DNA from: Candidatus Methylobacter favarea
Lineage (GTDB): Bacteria > Pseudomonadota > Gammaproteobacteria > Methylococcales > Methylomonadaceae
DNA length: 57,652 nucleotides
NCBI RefSeq assembly: GCF_902806695.1
Contig: NZ_CADCXN010000048.1
Location: 1-57,652 of the forward strand
Direction: 5' to 3'
Shown: positions 48,439-57,546 of the stretch, piece by piece
Layout: each line of letters starts with the position of its first letter
How positions within the stretch are numbered: the first letter of the stretch is position 1
Notes under the pieces: generated by a model
The model's database searches: none
What the model was told of the DNA's origin: nothing
Seen by the model: the letters and a program-made list of their open reading frames with translations, nothing else
Program-made: the position numbers and the translations under genes

Positions 48439-50745
48439 CTAGCGGTTGGGTGAGGACATTGCGCATTGCGGCTGCGTGCACAGCAGCACCAGCTTGCGGG
48501 CATCGAGGGCGTCGATGCTCAGATCGCCGTTGAGGTCGCGCAAATCGTCGGGGCCGTCGGCAGGCTGGTTCAAAGCCGCCGTAATCCGGGCCAGATCACT
48601 GCGGTCAATGTCACCGTCCTGGTCAATGTCGCCTAGAGTTTTGAAGGTGATTTTGAAGACGCTGTGGCCATGAGTGCCAGCATACAGAGTCGCCCCGTCC
48701 AGGGGATCTATGGCGAGAACATTTACGCCAGGGTTAGAAGGCAACCCGTTATTGACCACTTGCCAGCTGGCGCCTCCGTTGGCGCTCTGGTATACGTCGC
48801 CGCTCTCGTGGGAAAGAACGTCGCCGCCGTTGGTTCCAACGTATAGCATCGCCGGGTTGAGAGGATCAATCAAGATGGCAGAGATAAAAGAGTCAGGAGG
48901 CAGCCCGGTATTGATCGCATGCCAGCTGGCGCCGCCGTTGCTGCTCTTGAAGACGCCCCCGCCGGTACCGGCATACAGAGTCGCGGAGTCGACAGGATCA
49001 ATCGCCAGTTCATTGACACCGAGGCTAGCCAGTCCGCTATTGACCGCCTGCCAGCTGGCGCCGCCGTTGCTGCTTTTGAAGACGCCCCCGCCGGTACCGG
49101 CATACAGAGTCGCGGAGTCGACAGGATCAATCGCCAGTTCATTGACATCAAGGCTAGTCAGTCCGGTATTGACCGCCTGCCAGCTGGCGCCGCCGTTGGT
49201 GGTTTTGAATACTCCATATCGGCCGTAGATCTGGCTAGCGGAGCTGGCATAAAGAGTCGAGGAATTGGTGGGATCAATGGCGATGGCATTAACGCCAAAG
49301 ACTAGCGGCGGCTCGGTGCTGAGGGCCTGCCAGCTGGCGCCGCTATCGGTGCTCTTGAAAACGCTGCCTGAAGAGCTGCCAAGATGAGAGCTGCCAGCAT
49401 AAAGGATGGTCGGGTTTAAAGGATCAAACTCAATGATAGGCGCGCGACCTATACCGGTTACCGCCTGCCACGTATCACCTTTATCGGTGCTCTTGAAAAG
49501 AGTGACGTTGAGGGGGTCCTTATAGTAGGCGTCAATTCCGGCAAAAAGGATATCGGAATTAACCGGATCGATCGCGACATTAGAGACGGTAAGGTTATTC
49601 AATCCGATGTTGATAGCCTGCCAGCTGGCGCCGCTATCGGCGGTCTTGAAGACGCCTTCGCCTCCGGCATATAAAGTCGCAGGGTTGAGAGGATCAATCT
49701 CAAGCGCAGAGATAGAGGAATAAGAAGGCAGCTCCCGACTCACCTCCTGCCACCTGGCGCCGCCATTGGCGGTCTTGAACGCAACTGTAGCGCCAAGCTC
49801 GTCCTGGACGATGGCAAATATGACGGACGGGTTGAAGGGGTCAATCTCAAGTGCAGAGACAGAGGAATTAAATGGTAGCCCCGTATTCACGGCCTGCCAG
49901 CTGGCGCCGCCGTTGGTGGTGTTGAAAACGCCGCCATAACCTCCAGCATATAGAGTCAGCGGATTAAGAGGATCAATCGCGATGGCAGAGACCGAGTCCG
50001 GCAAGCCGATGTTAGCCGCCTGCCAGCTGGCGCCGCCGTTAGTGCTCTTGTAAACGCCGCTTATGCTATCGTCGACAGAACCATTGTTGCCGGCATAAAG
50101 AGTCGCCGGGTTAAGGGGATCAATGACGAGGACAGAGACAAAAACATCACTCAGTCCATTGAGCGAGGTCCTGTTCCCAAGCCCGGCATTAACCGCCTGC
50201 CAGCTAACGCCGCCGTTGGTGGTCTTGAAAACGCCGCCATAACCTCCAGCATATAGAGTCAGCGGATTGAGAGGATCAATAACAAGGGTAGTTATAGCGA
50301 GACCAGACAAGCCGGTATTAACCGCTTGCCAACTGGCGCCGCTATCGGTACTTTTATAAAGTCTACCGCCGCCGGCAGCATACACAGTCGATGGTTTAAG
50401 GGGGTCAATGACGATGGCCCGGACATCGAAGAAACCAGGCAACCCTGTACCGACGGCGTGCCAATTAGCGCCCCCGTCGGTACTTTTGAATACGCCGCCA
50501 TCCCTGGTGCTCATGAAGATAAAACTGTTGTCTCCGCTGCCGGCATAGAGTGTCATAGGATCACTGGGATCAATAGCCAGAGTATTAATTGATCCACCTC
50601 CTCCCGGTCCAATAGCTGTCCATTTGTTGATGCCCGCCTTGGCTGTGCCTGCAAAACCGCCCGCCAAGAGCAAACAGATGCAGATCAGGACTTTGGCGTT
50701 ATATTTAGTCGTGCTATGCTCAAGCACGGGCATGATTCTGTTCAT
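48439..50745 (-). CDS. Secreted BNR/sortilin-repeat protein with C-terminal dockerin
   Basis: A protein of 768 residues from the ATG at 50745 (AGGTGG upstream; a start at 50862 would add 39 unlikely residues). Signal peptide about 1-37 (LLLAGGFAGTAKA), then 13 copies of a BNR-type motif (for example FKSTNGGASW, FKTTNGGASW) spaced by IDPLNPxTLYAG strands, a beta-propeller pattern. The C-terminus (about 705-768) is a type I dockerin with two calcium loops (DIDQDGDIDRSD and DLNGDLSIDALD). No catalytic residues are recognised. The adjacent cohesin/PEP-CTERM protein is the obvious partner. The gene is richer in G+C than its neighbours. Confidence 0.85.
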   Translation of the reverse strand: MNRIMPVLEHSTTKYNAKVLICICLLLAGGFAGTAKAGINKWTAIGPGGGGSINTLAIDPSDPMTLYAGSGDNSFIFMSTRDGGVFKSTDGGANWHAVGTGLPGFFDVRAIVIDPLKPSTVYAAGGGRLYKSTDSGASWQAVNTGLSGLAITTLVIDPLNPLTLYAGGYGGVFKTTNGGVSWQAVNAGLGNRTSLNGLSDVFVSVLVIDPLNPATLYAGNNGSVDDSISGVYKSTNGGASWQAANIGLPDSVSAIAIDPLNPLTLYAGGYGGVFNTTNGGASWQAVNTGLPFNSSVSALEIDPFNPSVIFAIVQDELGATVAFKTANGGARWQEVSRELPSYSSISALEIDPLNPATLYAGGEGVFKTADSGASWQAINIGLNNLTVSNVAIDPVNSDILFAGIDAYYKDPLNVTLFKSTDKGDTWQAVTGIGRAPIIEFDPLNPTILYAGSSHLGSSSGSVFKSTDSGASWQALSTEPPLVFGVNAIAIDPTNSSTLYASSASQIYGRYGVFKTTNGGASWQAVNTGLTSLDVNELAIDPVDSATLYAGTGGGVFKSSNGGASWQAVNSGLASLGVNELAIDPVDSATLYAGTGGGVFKSSNGGASWHAINTGLPPDSFISAILIDPLNPAMLYVGTNGGDVLSHESGDVYQSANGGASWQVVNNGLPSNPGVNVLAIDPLDGATLYAGTHGHSVFKITFKTLGDIDQDGDIDRSDLARITAALNQPADGPDDLRDLNGDLSIDALDARKLVLLCTQPQCAMSSPNR
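48921..49178 (-). repeat. 129-bp direct repeat in the BNR-repeat gene
   Basis: Two copies starting at 48921 and 49050 are nearly identical, each with GCCAGCTGGCGCCGCCGTTG and CGGAGTCGACAGGATCAATC. The period of 129 bp is 43 residues, one propeller unit. Weaker copies continue across the gene. This is a site for repeat number change by recombination. Confidence 0.8.
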
Positions 50746-50900
50746 TCCCACCTCGCAGTCGCCGTAGCGATGTTTTGACTGATAAGAAGCAACCTTGCCG
50801 CGCCTTTCCCCGGCCGCATATCTGACTATGCTTGGGTATAAACCTAACACACCTTGGATCAAACATCAATTATGATTCTCTTCCAGGGCATAGGCATCTA

Positions 50901-50950
50901 CACTCAAGCCTGCCCCTTCTTCCTTGAAGGAGAAGGGGCAGGCTTGAGTG
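50901..50950. repeat. Perfect 20-bp inverted repeat, hairpin
   Basis: CACTCAAGCCTGCCCCTTCT at 50901-50920 is exactly complementary to 50931-50950, across a 10-nt loop that itself can pair as CCTT/AAGG. It lies downstream of the cytochrome operon and upstream of the BNR gene. A related run (ctcatcaggagaaggag) follows. It may be a terminator or a repetitive palindromic element. Confidence 0.7.
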
Positions 50951-51013
50951 ATATAAATAATTGATTTAATTCTCCTCTTCCAACCCCCTCATCAGGAGAA
51001 GGAGTAAAGTCAA

Positions 51014-51054
51014 TTGGCAACTTTATTTATGTTTAAATACAAAAAAGTTGCCAA
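51014..51054. terminator. Weak 11-bp inverted repeat after cytochrome c gene
   Basis: TTGGCAACTTT and AAAGTTGCCAA flank a 19-nt A/T-rich loop, about 150 bp after the cytochrome c stop. It could end the oxidase operon on the minus strand, but the loop is long and no T-tract follows. Confidence 0.35.
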
Positions 51055-51199
51055 GATAGTCTGGCTTCCACGGCAAATGAGTCTGTGCAAGGGTGGTATG
51101 GGACAGGTGGTTGCCCCGCTTATCAGCCATTTTTATGACGGGTATGAAAAGAAAGTACCCGCCTAATATGACTTAAATATGACTTGCCTCAGCAAAACT

Positions 51200-51874
51200 T
51201 TATTTGAGTTGCTGATAATACTGAGCCAGTTCCCTGATTTCTGCGTCGCTCAATTGGCCAGCGATCAAACGCATACGGCTGTAAATATCATTGTGGCGCT
51301 GGCCGTTTTTATAGGCCAGCAGGGTTCTTGTAAAATAATCGGCCTGTTGTCCTGCCAGGGCTGGAATATCCTGTTTTTCGCCCTGCCCTTTAGCGCCATG
51401 ACAAACAAAACAGGGCGGCAGAATGCGTTTGCCATCTCCCTGTTCAACCATTTTTTCCGCTCTGGCGAATTTCTGGCCAGGCGATTTGTTTACCGGCAAG
51501 GGCAAGGAAGCATACCAGACCGCCAGATCGGCGGCATCCTGTTCAGAAAGGCCTTTGGCGATTGAAGTCATCGATTCGTGACTACGATCGCCGTTGAAAT
51601 AATCGCGCAACTGTTTGTAGGTATAGGTGGCGACCTGTCCTGCAAGTGCTGGAATTGCCGGCAGTGTTTCATCATCCATCGTCTCTTCTTTCATGCCCTG
51701 CCCTTTATCGCCATGGCAGCTTGTGCAGGAGCCCGCCAGCTCCCTGCCTTTGTCAAGGTTGCCGTTTTTAACAAATTTCAGGGTTTTGGATGTCCAGGCG
51801 GCTTGAGAGGAAGGGCCCGCATTAACGACAATCGGGGCAATAAACAAAATAGTCAGTAGCAGCCGTTTCATCAT
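51200..51874 (-). CDS. Dihaem cytochrome c4-like protein
   Basis: A 224-residue periplasmic protein from the ATG at 51874, which overlaps the oxidase subunit I stop by one base (TAATG) and has GGGGA upstream. Signal peptide MKRLLLTILFIAPIVVNA, then two c-type haem domains: CTSCH with GDKGQG at about 50, and CFVCH with GAKGQG at about 150. Each is followed by a PALAGQ segment carrying axial-ligand regions. Cytochromes c4 donate electrons to oxidases, and here it is the third gene of an oxidase operon. Confidence 0.92.
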   Translation of the reverse strand: MMKRLLLTILFIAPIVVNAGPSSQAAWTSKTLKFVKNGNLDKGRELAGSCTSCHGDKGQGMKEETMDDETLPAIPALAGQVATYTYKQLRDYFNGDRSHESMTSIAKGLSEQDAADLAVWYASLPLPVNKSPGQKFARAEKMVEQGDGKRILPPCFVCHGAKGQGEKQDIPALAGQQADYFTRTLLAYKNGQRHNDIYSRMRLIAGQLSDAEIRELAQYYQQLK

Positions 51875-53499
51875 TAAAATCCCCATGGGCTTGAGCCATA
51901 CGTATCCATAATAAAGAATTGCAGTATTGGATAGCCGAAGCTGATAAACATTAATACGGCAATTACTTTATTCCAGAGTTTTAAGTCATTCAGCCATTCA
52001 GGAACAGACTCTGCCGCATGAATCGGCTCGGCATATTCAATGTGTTGATCAATTGCTTCGGAAGAAGGATTCAACTGCGTCTTGGCCAGATTATAGATAA
52101 ATAAACAAGCCGAGCCCAATAAAACCAATCCGCCCACTATCATCATCAGCTCATAGGGTTGCCAGGACAGCGTTAGCAAATTATTATAAACCACACTGGA
52201 AACTCGGCGGGGCTGGCCCAATAATCCCAGTATATGCCACGGCGTCGTCAAGATACTCATGCCTATAAACCAGGTCCAAAGCTGAACCAATGCCATTGAA
52301 CTGGAAAATAACGGTTTTTTAACCAGAATGGGCCATAAATAATAGGCGATGGCAAAATACATGATAACGGTGGTGCCGGCAAAAATCAGGTGAAAATGGC
52401 CTGGCACCCAGGCAGTATTATGGATCATCGCATTCATCGCATAACTGGCATTGACGATGCCGCCGAAGCCGCCAAAAATCAGCATCAGTAACGATAAAAT
52501 GACCGCCAGCACCATGGAATTAGTCCAGGGCAAGCTGCCTATCCAGCCGAAAAGTCCTTTGCCGCCCCGCAGGCGACCGGCAATTTCCAGCGAGGCAATG
52601 ACGGCAAAACCTGTCACCAGTGTTGGAAGTGCGACCATGAAAGTGCCGATGCCGTGTAATAATTTCCAGCCCTTAGCCTGTTCCGGATCCATATACAGAT
52701 GATGAAAGCCTATCGGCAGCGAGAATACTGCCAATACGATAAATGCAAGTCTGGCCATTTCATCACTGAACACAAAGCTGCCCGCCTGTTTGGGTACAAA
52801 GACATAAAAAGCGGTGTAGGCAGGAATCAGCCAGAAATAAACGATGGGGTGCAAAGTCCAGGCGAATAAGGTTCTGGACAGACCCGCATCAACCGTATCA
52901 ATCCAGCCCAGGGACAACGGAATCAATTGGAAGAGCACCTCCAGGGCGACGCCGGCGCTGGTCCAAAGCCATAACAAAACATTCATTGCCGTTGCAAACA
53001 TGGCTAAAGGCACAGCTTGCCCCGGATTGGCTTGTTTCCACTGGCTAAACATCACCAGCATGATGACGCACCAGACCCAGGAGCCGACAACCAGCAAGGT
53101 AGCGCCGATATAAAATGCAGCAGGCGCGACGATGGGCGGGTAAAACGTATAAAGCACCGATGCCTTACCGGCCAGCAAAGGAATGGCGGCCATTATTACG
53201 CCGGTTAATGCAAGCCAGAATCCGCCCCATGCCAGAGGCATATTCCATACCGGCTGCTTCAAGCTGGAAGCGGCAATGGTATAACCAAAGCCCATAATAA
53301 AAAAGATTGTCAGTACAAACGCCATCAATACCCCGTGGGTGCTGACCGAAGCAAAATAAACACTGGGGGAGTCCAGAGCAGAGATAAAGCCGCTGCGCTC
53401 CAGTACCTGATATACACCCATGAAACAAGCCAGGATAAAGGCGATAAATGCCACCCATAGATGGCTTAACGCCAGTTTTCTTGTCGCTGCATCATTCAT
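51874..53499 (-). CDS. Haem-copper oxidase subunit I, ba3-type (B family)
   Basis: A 541-residue membrane protein with about 13 transmembrane segments. Metal-ligand histidines are placed as in B-family oxygen reductases: VSTHGVLMAF, HPIVYFWLIPAYTAFY (with the Tyr cross-linked to His), GFHHLYMDPEQAKGW and VPGHFHLIFAG. It reduces O2 to water and conserves energy; B-type enzymes have high O2 affinity. The start ATG lies 8 bp inside the subunit II gene and follows GGAGGATCAAACA. The C-terminal tail contains a final hydrophobic segment. Confidence 0.92.
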   Translation of the reverse strand: MNDAATRKLALSHLWVAFIAFILACFMGVYQVLERSGFISALDSPSVYFASVSTHGVLMAFVLTIFFIMGFGYTIAASSLKQPVWNMPLAWGGFWLALTGVIMAAIPLLAGKASVLYTFYPPIVAPAAFYIGATLLVVGSWVWCVIMLVMFSQWKQANPGQAVPLAMFATAMNVLLWLWTSAGVALEVLFQLIPLSLGWIDTVDAGLSRTLFAWTLHPIVYFWLIPAYTAFYVFVPKQAGSFVFSDEMARLAFIVLAVFSLPIGFHHLYMDPEQAKGWKLLHGIGTFMVALPTLVTGFAVIASLEIAGRLRGGKGLFGWIGSLPWTNSMVLAVILSLLMLIFGGFGGIVNASYAMNAMIHNTAWVPGHFHLIFAGTTVIMYFAIAYYLWPILVKKPLFSSSMALVQLWTWFIGMSILTTPWHILGLLGQPRRVSSVVYNNLLTLSWQPYELMMIVGGLVLLGSACLFIYNLAKTQLNPSSEAIDQHIEYAEPIHAAESVPEWLNDLKLWNKVIAVLMFISFGYPILQFFIMDTYGSSPWGF

Positions 53500-54115
53500 T
53501 GTTTGATCCTCCTTTAGCGAGTGACTTTACCGGAGCAGTCCAGTCTTCTTTGGCGATGACGGAAATATTGCTCCACATATGATTATGACCCAGCCCGCAA
53601 TATTCATTGCAGAGCATCGGGTATTCGCCCGGTTTCGGAAAGGTCGTGGTTATTTCAGCCACATAACCCGGCACAATCATCGTGCTCATGTTGGTCATCG
53701 GGATATGAACGCCGTGTAAAACGTCCATACTGACCCAGCGGAACGTTAATGGCGTCTCACTCGGAACATCGATGTGCTTTGGGAAAAAGGAATAACGTCC
53801 GGCGACCATTCTAATGATGATAGCGCCCTTGCCGTCAACTTGTACGCCCAGATTGTCTTCAGCAAATTCCTTATTTAAATGCAGACTGTCGGAGTCAACG
53901 GTTTCAACTTTACCGGGCGGATTAATGCCGTGGAAAAACGCATCAATAACGATAATGCTGACCAAAAGACCCACCACTAGCAGTGAAACGGCGATCCATT
54001 TTCGTTCCAGGGGATCGATATGAATAGCTCGAAATTGTATATAAAATTCATGAAGCTGCGTATTCAAATCTCGCAGGAAATGTTCACATTTTTGTTTAAC
54101 TGACTCTGTTTGCAT
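53492..54115 (-). CDS. Haem-copper oxidase subunit II, CuA domain
   Basis: A 207-residue subunit with one N-terminal transmembrane helix (about 36-56) and a periplasmic cupredoxin domain. The CuA site is complete: MLCNEYCGLGHNHM near the C-terminus and the upstream HGVHIPM histidine. Only one membrane helix is present, a feature of ba3-type oxidases. Stop overlaps subunit I start by 8 bp. The tail KGGSNNE is polar. Electrons enter here from the downstream cytochrome c. Confidence 0.93.
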   Translation of the reverse strand: MQTESVKQKCEHFLRDLNTQLHEFYIQFRAIHIDPLERKWIAVSLLVVGLLVSIIVIDAFFHGINPPGKVETVDSDSLHLNKEFAEDNLGVQVDGKGAIIIRMVAGRYSFFPKHIDVPSETPLTFRWVSMDVLHGVHIPMTNMSTMIVPGYVAEITTTFPKPGEYPMLCNEYCGLGHNHMWSNISVIAKEDWTAPVKSLAKGGSNNE

Positions 54116-54124
54116 CCTGAATCC

Positions 54125-54268
54125 CTAGCCTCGCGGCAGAAACACGCCGTAATAAAGAAAAGCCCAAGCGACTACCATGCCCCCAATTACCATTGCCATC
54201 AGCGCAAAAGTGCCGACCGGGGGGCTTTCGATAATGCGCTTGCGGTCTTCTTCACTCATTTTATCCAT
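54125..54268 (-). CDS. Small single-helix oxidase subunit (CbaD/subunit IIa-like)
   Basis: A 47-residue gene missed by ordinary length cut-offs. It has one membrane helix (about 19-41: GTFALMAMVIGGMVVAWAFL then YYGVFLPRG) with a charged N-terminus (MDKMSEEDRKR). It ends 9 bp before the CuA subunit gene and reads as the first gene of the operon. Short single-helix proteins in this position are the IIa-type subunit of ba3 oxidases. Confidence 0.85.
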   Translation of the reverse strand: MDKMSEEDRKRIIESPPVGTFALMAMVIGGMVVAWAFLYYGVFLPRG

Positions 54269-54655
54269 TTAACCCTCTCTAGCTATGCTATTAATAAATA
54301 ATGAATTGTAAATCTTCGAGTTCTTGCTGTGTAATAGGAATGTGCGGTCTTAAATTGATTTTTGATAAAGTATAGATTATTCAGCTTGGCAACGCGATTA
54401 CCGTTCTCCCTCCAATGCAAAAGACATCTCGCGGACCGCCATCCAGTTGAACATAACCAGTTGAACATAAAAAGCTAAGCTGGTTTTAACCAGGCCCACT
54501 TCCGAGTGGCCCTGCATTGCCAAAATGCCTTGAACCCGGACCCTGCGCGGCAATAGGGCTATAAATGATTTTTAGCCAAATCGTAAACAGGGGGCTTAGC
54601 AACGGCCAAAGCAGTCGCCAGATGAGCCAAGATTATCGATAAGTATTAACTGATG
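54269..54655. other. Intergenic region upstream of the oxidase operon
   Basis: About 390 bp holding the oxidase promoter and the 3' flank of the helicase gene. The only clear structure is a perfect tandem duplication of CCAGTTGAACATAA at 54443-54456 and 54457-54470. No gene seen. Confidence 0.5.
54443..54470. repeat. 14-bp perfect tandem duplication
   Basis: CCAGTTGAACATAA is repeated twice with no spacer in the region between the oxidase and helicase genes. It is most likely a replication slippage product. A paired binding site is possible but unsupported. Confidence 0.75.
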
Positions 54656-56782
54656 TTACGCAGGCTTACTCGATATAAACTGAGAAAGCTTGCCAAATCC
54701 AGAAATTGAACAGAACCCTTTAGCACGTGTAATAGCTACATAAAGCAAGGATCTTTCCCGCTGTTGACGCTCTCTGATAATCGTCGGATCATCTGAATCC
54801 AGAATAGCCAAAGGCACAATGCCTTCGTTGATGCCGGCAACATACATAGCGTCAAACTCAAGGCCCTTGACACGATGCACGGTCGCCAGCCTGACGCCGG
54901 GTTGGGCGGTGTTATCGAGTGCATTCTGATCAATTTGATAAAAGGGAATGCCGGATTCGGTTAGGGCTAGCCGGTAACGTTCCATATCGGCATGCCTTCT
55001 GACAGCAATACAGGCTTTTGCCAACCCCTGATCCGTTAATTCTTTTAATGAATTCACAATAAATTCGGCTTCCATTTGGGCATTAGCAAAACATTGAATT
55101 ATGGGTTCTGTACCGCTCATCAAGGAGCGATAACCCGTTTGCTCATCGACGCCATTATCCAGATCATCAAATGCAATTCCGTTCAATAATGAGACTGCCC
55201 AATGTCTGATTTGCTCGGTTGTTCGATAATTAATGCGCAGCTTCCGGCTACGGCCAATGATTTTAATGCCGCATTGACCCAACACCACCTTACTGCCATA
55301 AATGCGTTGGTGCGCATCGCCGACAATAAACAGATCGTTTTGCTGTTCCGGGGCCAGCTGCCGAATTAACCGGAAGGCGTTCAAACCAAAATCCTGCCCC
55401 TCATCGACAATAATGCCGGTATAGGGTAATTGAATCGATTTGGTTTGAATCAGGGCAAGCGCATCGCGATAGGCATCTTCCGTTTCTTTTAGACCGGCAT
55501 CATCAAGCCCCGATCGATAATTTTCAAATACCGGCCAAACCGCTTTTTTCAACGTTCTATTTAATTGAACTCCGCGCCCCAAACGTCTTGCCTTGAAATA
55601 ATTCTCCAGCGAATTAACATTCTGCGGCTGAATTACTTTTTCCCATTCTTCATGAAAAAAGGAGTCCGGCAAATCCAGCGCATCAGGCTTTAGCACCAAG
55701 GCATTATCCCAAAGCTGCTTTTTTTGACGTTTGTCAAAGGCAAAATTGGTCGGGTAGCCTTGCTTATCCATGAAACGTTTGACCCAGGCATCCAGATTAA
55801 TCACTTCAATTTTACGCAACGCCTCCGGCGCACAAATGTGTTTTAAATTTTGTTCAATATCAATAGCCAGGTTTTTGGTATAGGTGGTAAACAAAATCCT
55901 CGTTTCACGATCCGTCAATGCTCGTTCAGCCAACCACTTGGCGCGGTGCATCGCGACTACGGTTTTTCCGGTACCGGCCCCGCCCAAGACACGAACCGGG
56001 CCATTCCAGTCCCTGAAAACTAGTTTTCGCTGCAGAGGATGCAAAAACACTCGCCATTTTTCTAAGGGCGCATCCAGCATCGTTTGTAAGGCTTCATCAT
56101 CGGAAGCCAGCAAAAACCGTCTTTTGCTATCCGGATTATCCAATGCGCCGGCAAAGTCATGGGTATCGATTTGAGCGGGTTCATCCTGCAAGCTGACATC
56201 ATAAACTGACAACGCCTCTTCGAGACTGACGCCATCGGCTAACATGGCTAATGCCTCATAAGCCTCATCCGGCAGCTTGGCTTTTAAATCATCCACGTCA
56301 ACCGGAATTTCAACATGCCGCACTAAGGGCATAAGCTCTTCCGGTACTCCGAGTCTCACCAGATAGCGGTCCTTGATGGCATCAAATAATCCCGGTTTTG
56401 TTTTCTGACCAGTTAGCTGCTGAAGCTGCTGCGCTTCATCAATATATTGCGCTTCCAGAATCTGAAGCACGCCATTTTCAGGATTGATCCTTAAAACTTT
56501 ATTACCGGCCCATTCATAGGCATCATCGTGCTTATCCGCCCACAGCAAAATATAAACATCCCCTCGTTCCGGCGCCAAAACAATCGCCCTGTAAGCTTGA
56601 TCAATCCTGACCGAACGCAAATTCCTGTCTCTGGCTGACTGAATTGATTCATAATTAATTCCCGGCGATGTCGGGTCTTGCCGAAACAACTCGATAAACT
56701 TGACGGCTTTTTCCTGCTGCGCCTTCGGCAGCTTCAAAACGCTGCTAAAAAATTCGGAAGAAATGGCAACTTTGGGGTGCAT
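54656..56782 (-). CDS. RelE-fold/UvrD fusion helicase
   Basis: A 708-residue protein. Residues 1-105 look like a RelE/ParE-type fold (KLPKAQQEKAVKFIELFRQD, NLRSVRIDQAYRAIVL, YILLWADKHDDAYEWA), and the rest is a superfamily 1 UvrD-like helicase: Walker A GGAGTGKTVVAMHRA near 264, DEGQDFG near 457, GDAHQRIYG, NYRTTEQIRHW, TVHRVKGLEFD and YVAITRAKG. No catalytic toxin residues were established. It starts 14 bp after the gene above it, with AGGAG at the start. Similar fusions occur in genomic islands; an antiphage or DNA-repair role is only a guess. Confidence 0.82.
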   Translation of the reverse strand: MHPKVAISSEFFSSVLKLPKAQQEKAVKFIELFRQDPTSPGINYESIQSARDRNLRSVRIDQAYRAIVLAPERGDVYILLWADKHDDAYEWAGNKVLRINPENGVLQILEAQYIDEAQQLQQLTGQKTKPGLFDAIKDRYLVRLGVPEELMPLVRHVEIPVDVDDLKAKLPDEAYEALAMLADGVSLEEALSVYDVSLQDEPAQIDTHDFAGALDNPDSKRRFLLASDDEALQTMLDAPLEKWRVFLHPLQRKLVFRDWNGPVRVLGGAGTGKTVVAMHRAKWLAERALTDRETRILFTTYTKNLAIDIEQNLKHICAPEALRKIEVINLDAWVKRFMDKQGYPTNFAFDKRQKKQLWDNALVLKPDALDLPDSFFHEEWEKVIQPQNVNSLENYFKARRLGRGVQLNRTLKKAVWPVFENYRSGLDDAGLKETEDAYRDALALIQTKSIQLPYTGIIVDEGQDFGLNAFRLIRQLAPEQQNDLFIVGDAHQRIYGSKVVLGQCGIKIIGRSRKLRINYRTTEQIRHWAVSLLNGIAFDDLDNGVDEQTGYRSLMSGTEPIIQCFANAQMEAEFIVNSLKELTDQGLAKACIAVRRHADMERYRLALTESGIPFYQIDQNALDNTAQPGVRLATVHRVKGLEFDAMYVAGINEGIVPLAILDSDDPTIIRERQQRERSLLYVAITRAKGFCSISGFGKLSQFISSKPA

Positions 56783-56796
56783 GAAAACTCCTGATT

Positions 56797-57546
56797 CTAT
56801 GCAAAGGCGTTAAGCAGGGATTGAATATCCTTTTCCAGCCCGCTATTCAAAAAAACGTTCCAGCCTGCCTGGGTAAATGTTGCACTATCATCTTCAAACT
56901 CATCAAAAATAATCACAATTTTAAGATCAGGCCAGGCCAAAAAAGCTTCTGCAACAATTTCTCCCAGCTCATTGTTAAGTTCAAAACCACATTGCGGTAT
57001 CGGTAAAGCTAAACCGCTAAGCCTGGTAATAATGGCAGATTCGTCTCCGATCGCATCGGCTAATAACAGGTCCCACTGAGAAGACGCCATTACCGGCGGA
57101 GGATGGCTCACTGTTAAATCGGCATAAACCTGTTCAGCCATACCTTTAACCGTAAGAAAACTACTGTAAGGCTGAAACTGAAAAAGATTCATAAATCTTA
57201 ACAAGGCTTGCCATTGTTTAAGATCGGACTCTTCGAGCGCAGACTCGTCATTGAACACGATAAGGGCGCGTGACTGATTCAGTCTGCCCTGTTGAAGAGC
57301 CGACTTATCGATACTCAAGGAAAGATAAAAACGTTGATAAGCATTGCCGAATAAACTGCCCGATAGGTCTGTCCTTGTTATCGCAGCCTTGCCCAGACAG
57401 GCCGGTTTATGCTGAGCATAAGCCGGCAGCATTAATTCTGATACAGTTGTATCTGCCCCCATTTTCATAAACCAGATAAAACAGGTCATGGCCGCATAGC
57501 TTTCCCATACCGACTGATCGGCAGCATTTAGAAGCTGTTTGGAAAT
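56797..57546 (-). pseudogene. 5'-broken gene of unknown function beside the UvrD fusion
   Basis: The frame is open from 57546 down to the stop at 56797. An ATG at 57489 gives 230 residues, but the frame reads through codons before it (QLLNAADQSVWESYAA) until a TGA at 57547, which suggests a missing front. In another frame just upstream KLIPYGRKDEFPNSF is readable, so a frameshift or deletion is likely. The C-terminal part (LRFMNLFQFQ, LLADAIGDES, LKIVIIFDEFED) suggests the end of a large helicase-type protein, but I could not confirm this. Confidence in the broken state is moderate. Confidence 0.5.

Noticed and set aside
48919-49305. Plus-strand repeat-rich frame in the BNR gene
   Set aside because: It is the antisense shadow of the repeated DNA in the BNR protein gene, so its repeats are inherited from the coding strand.
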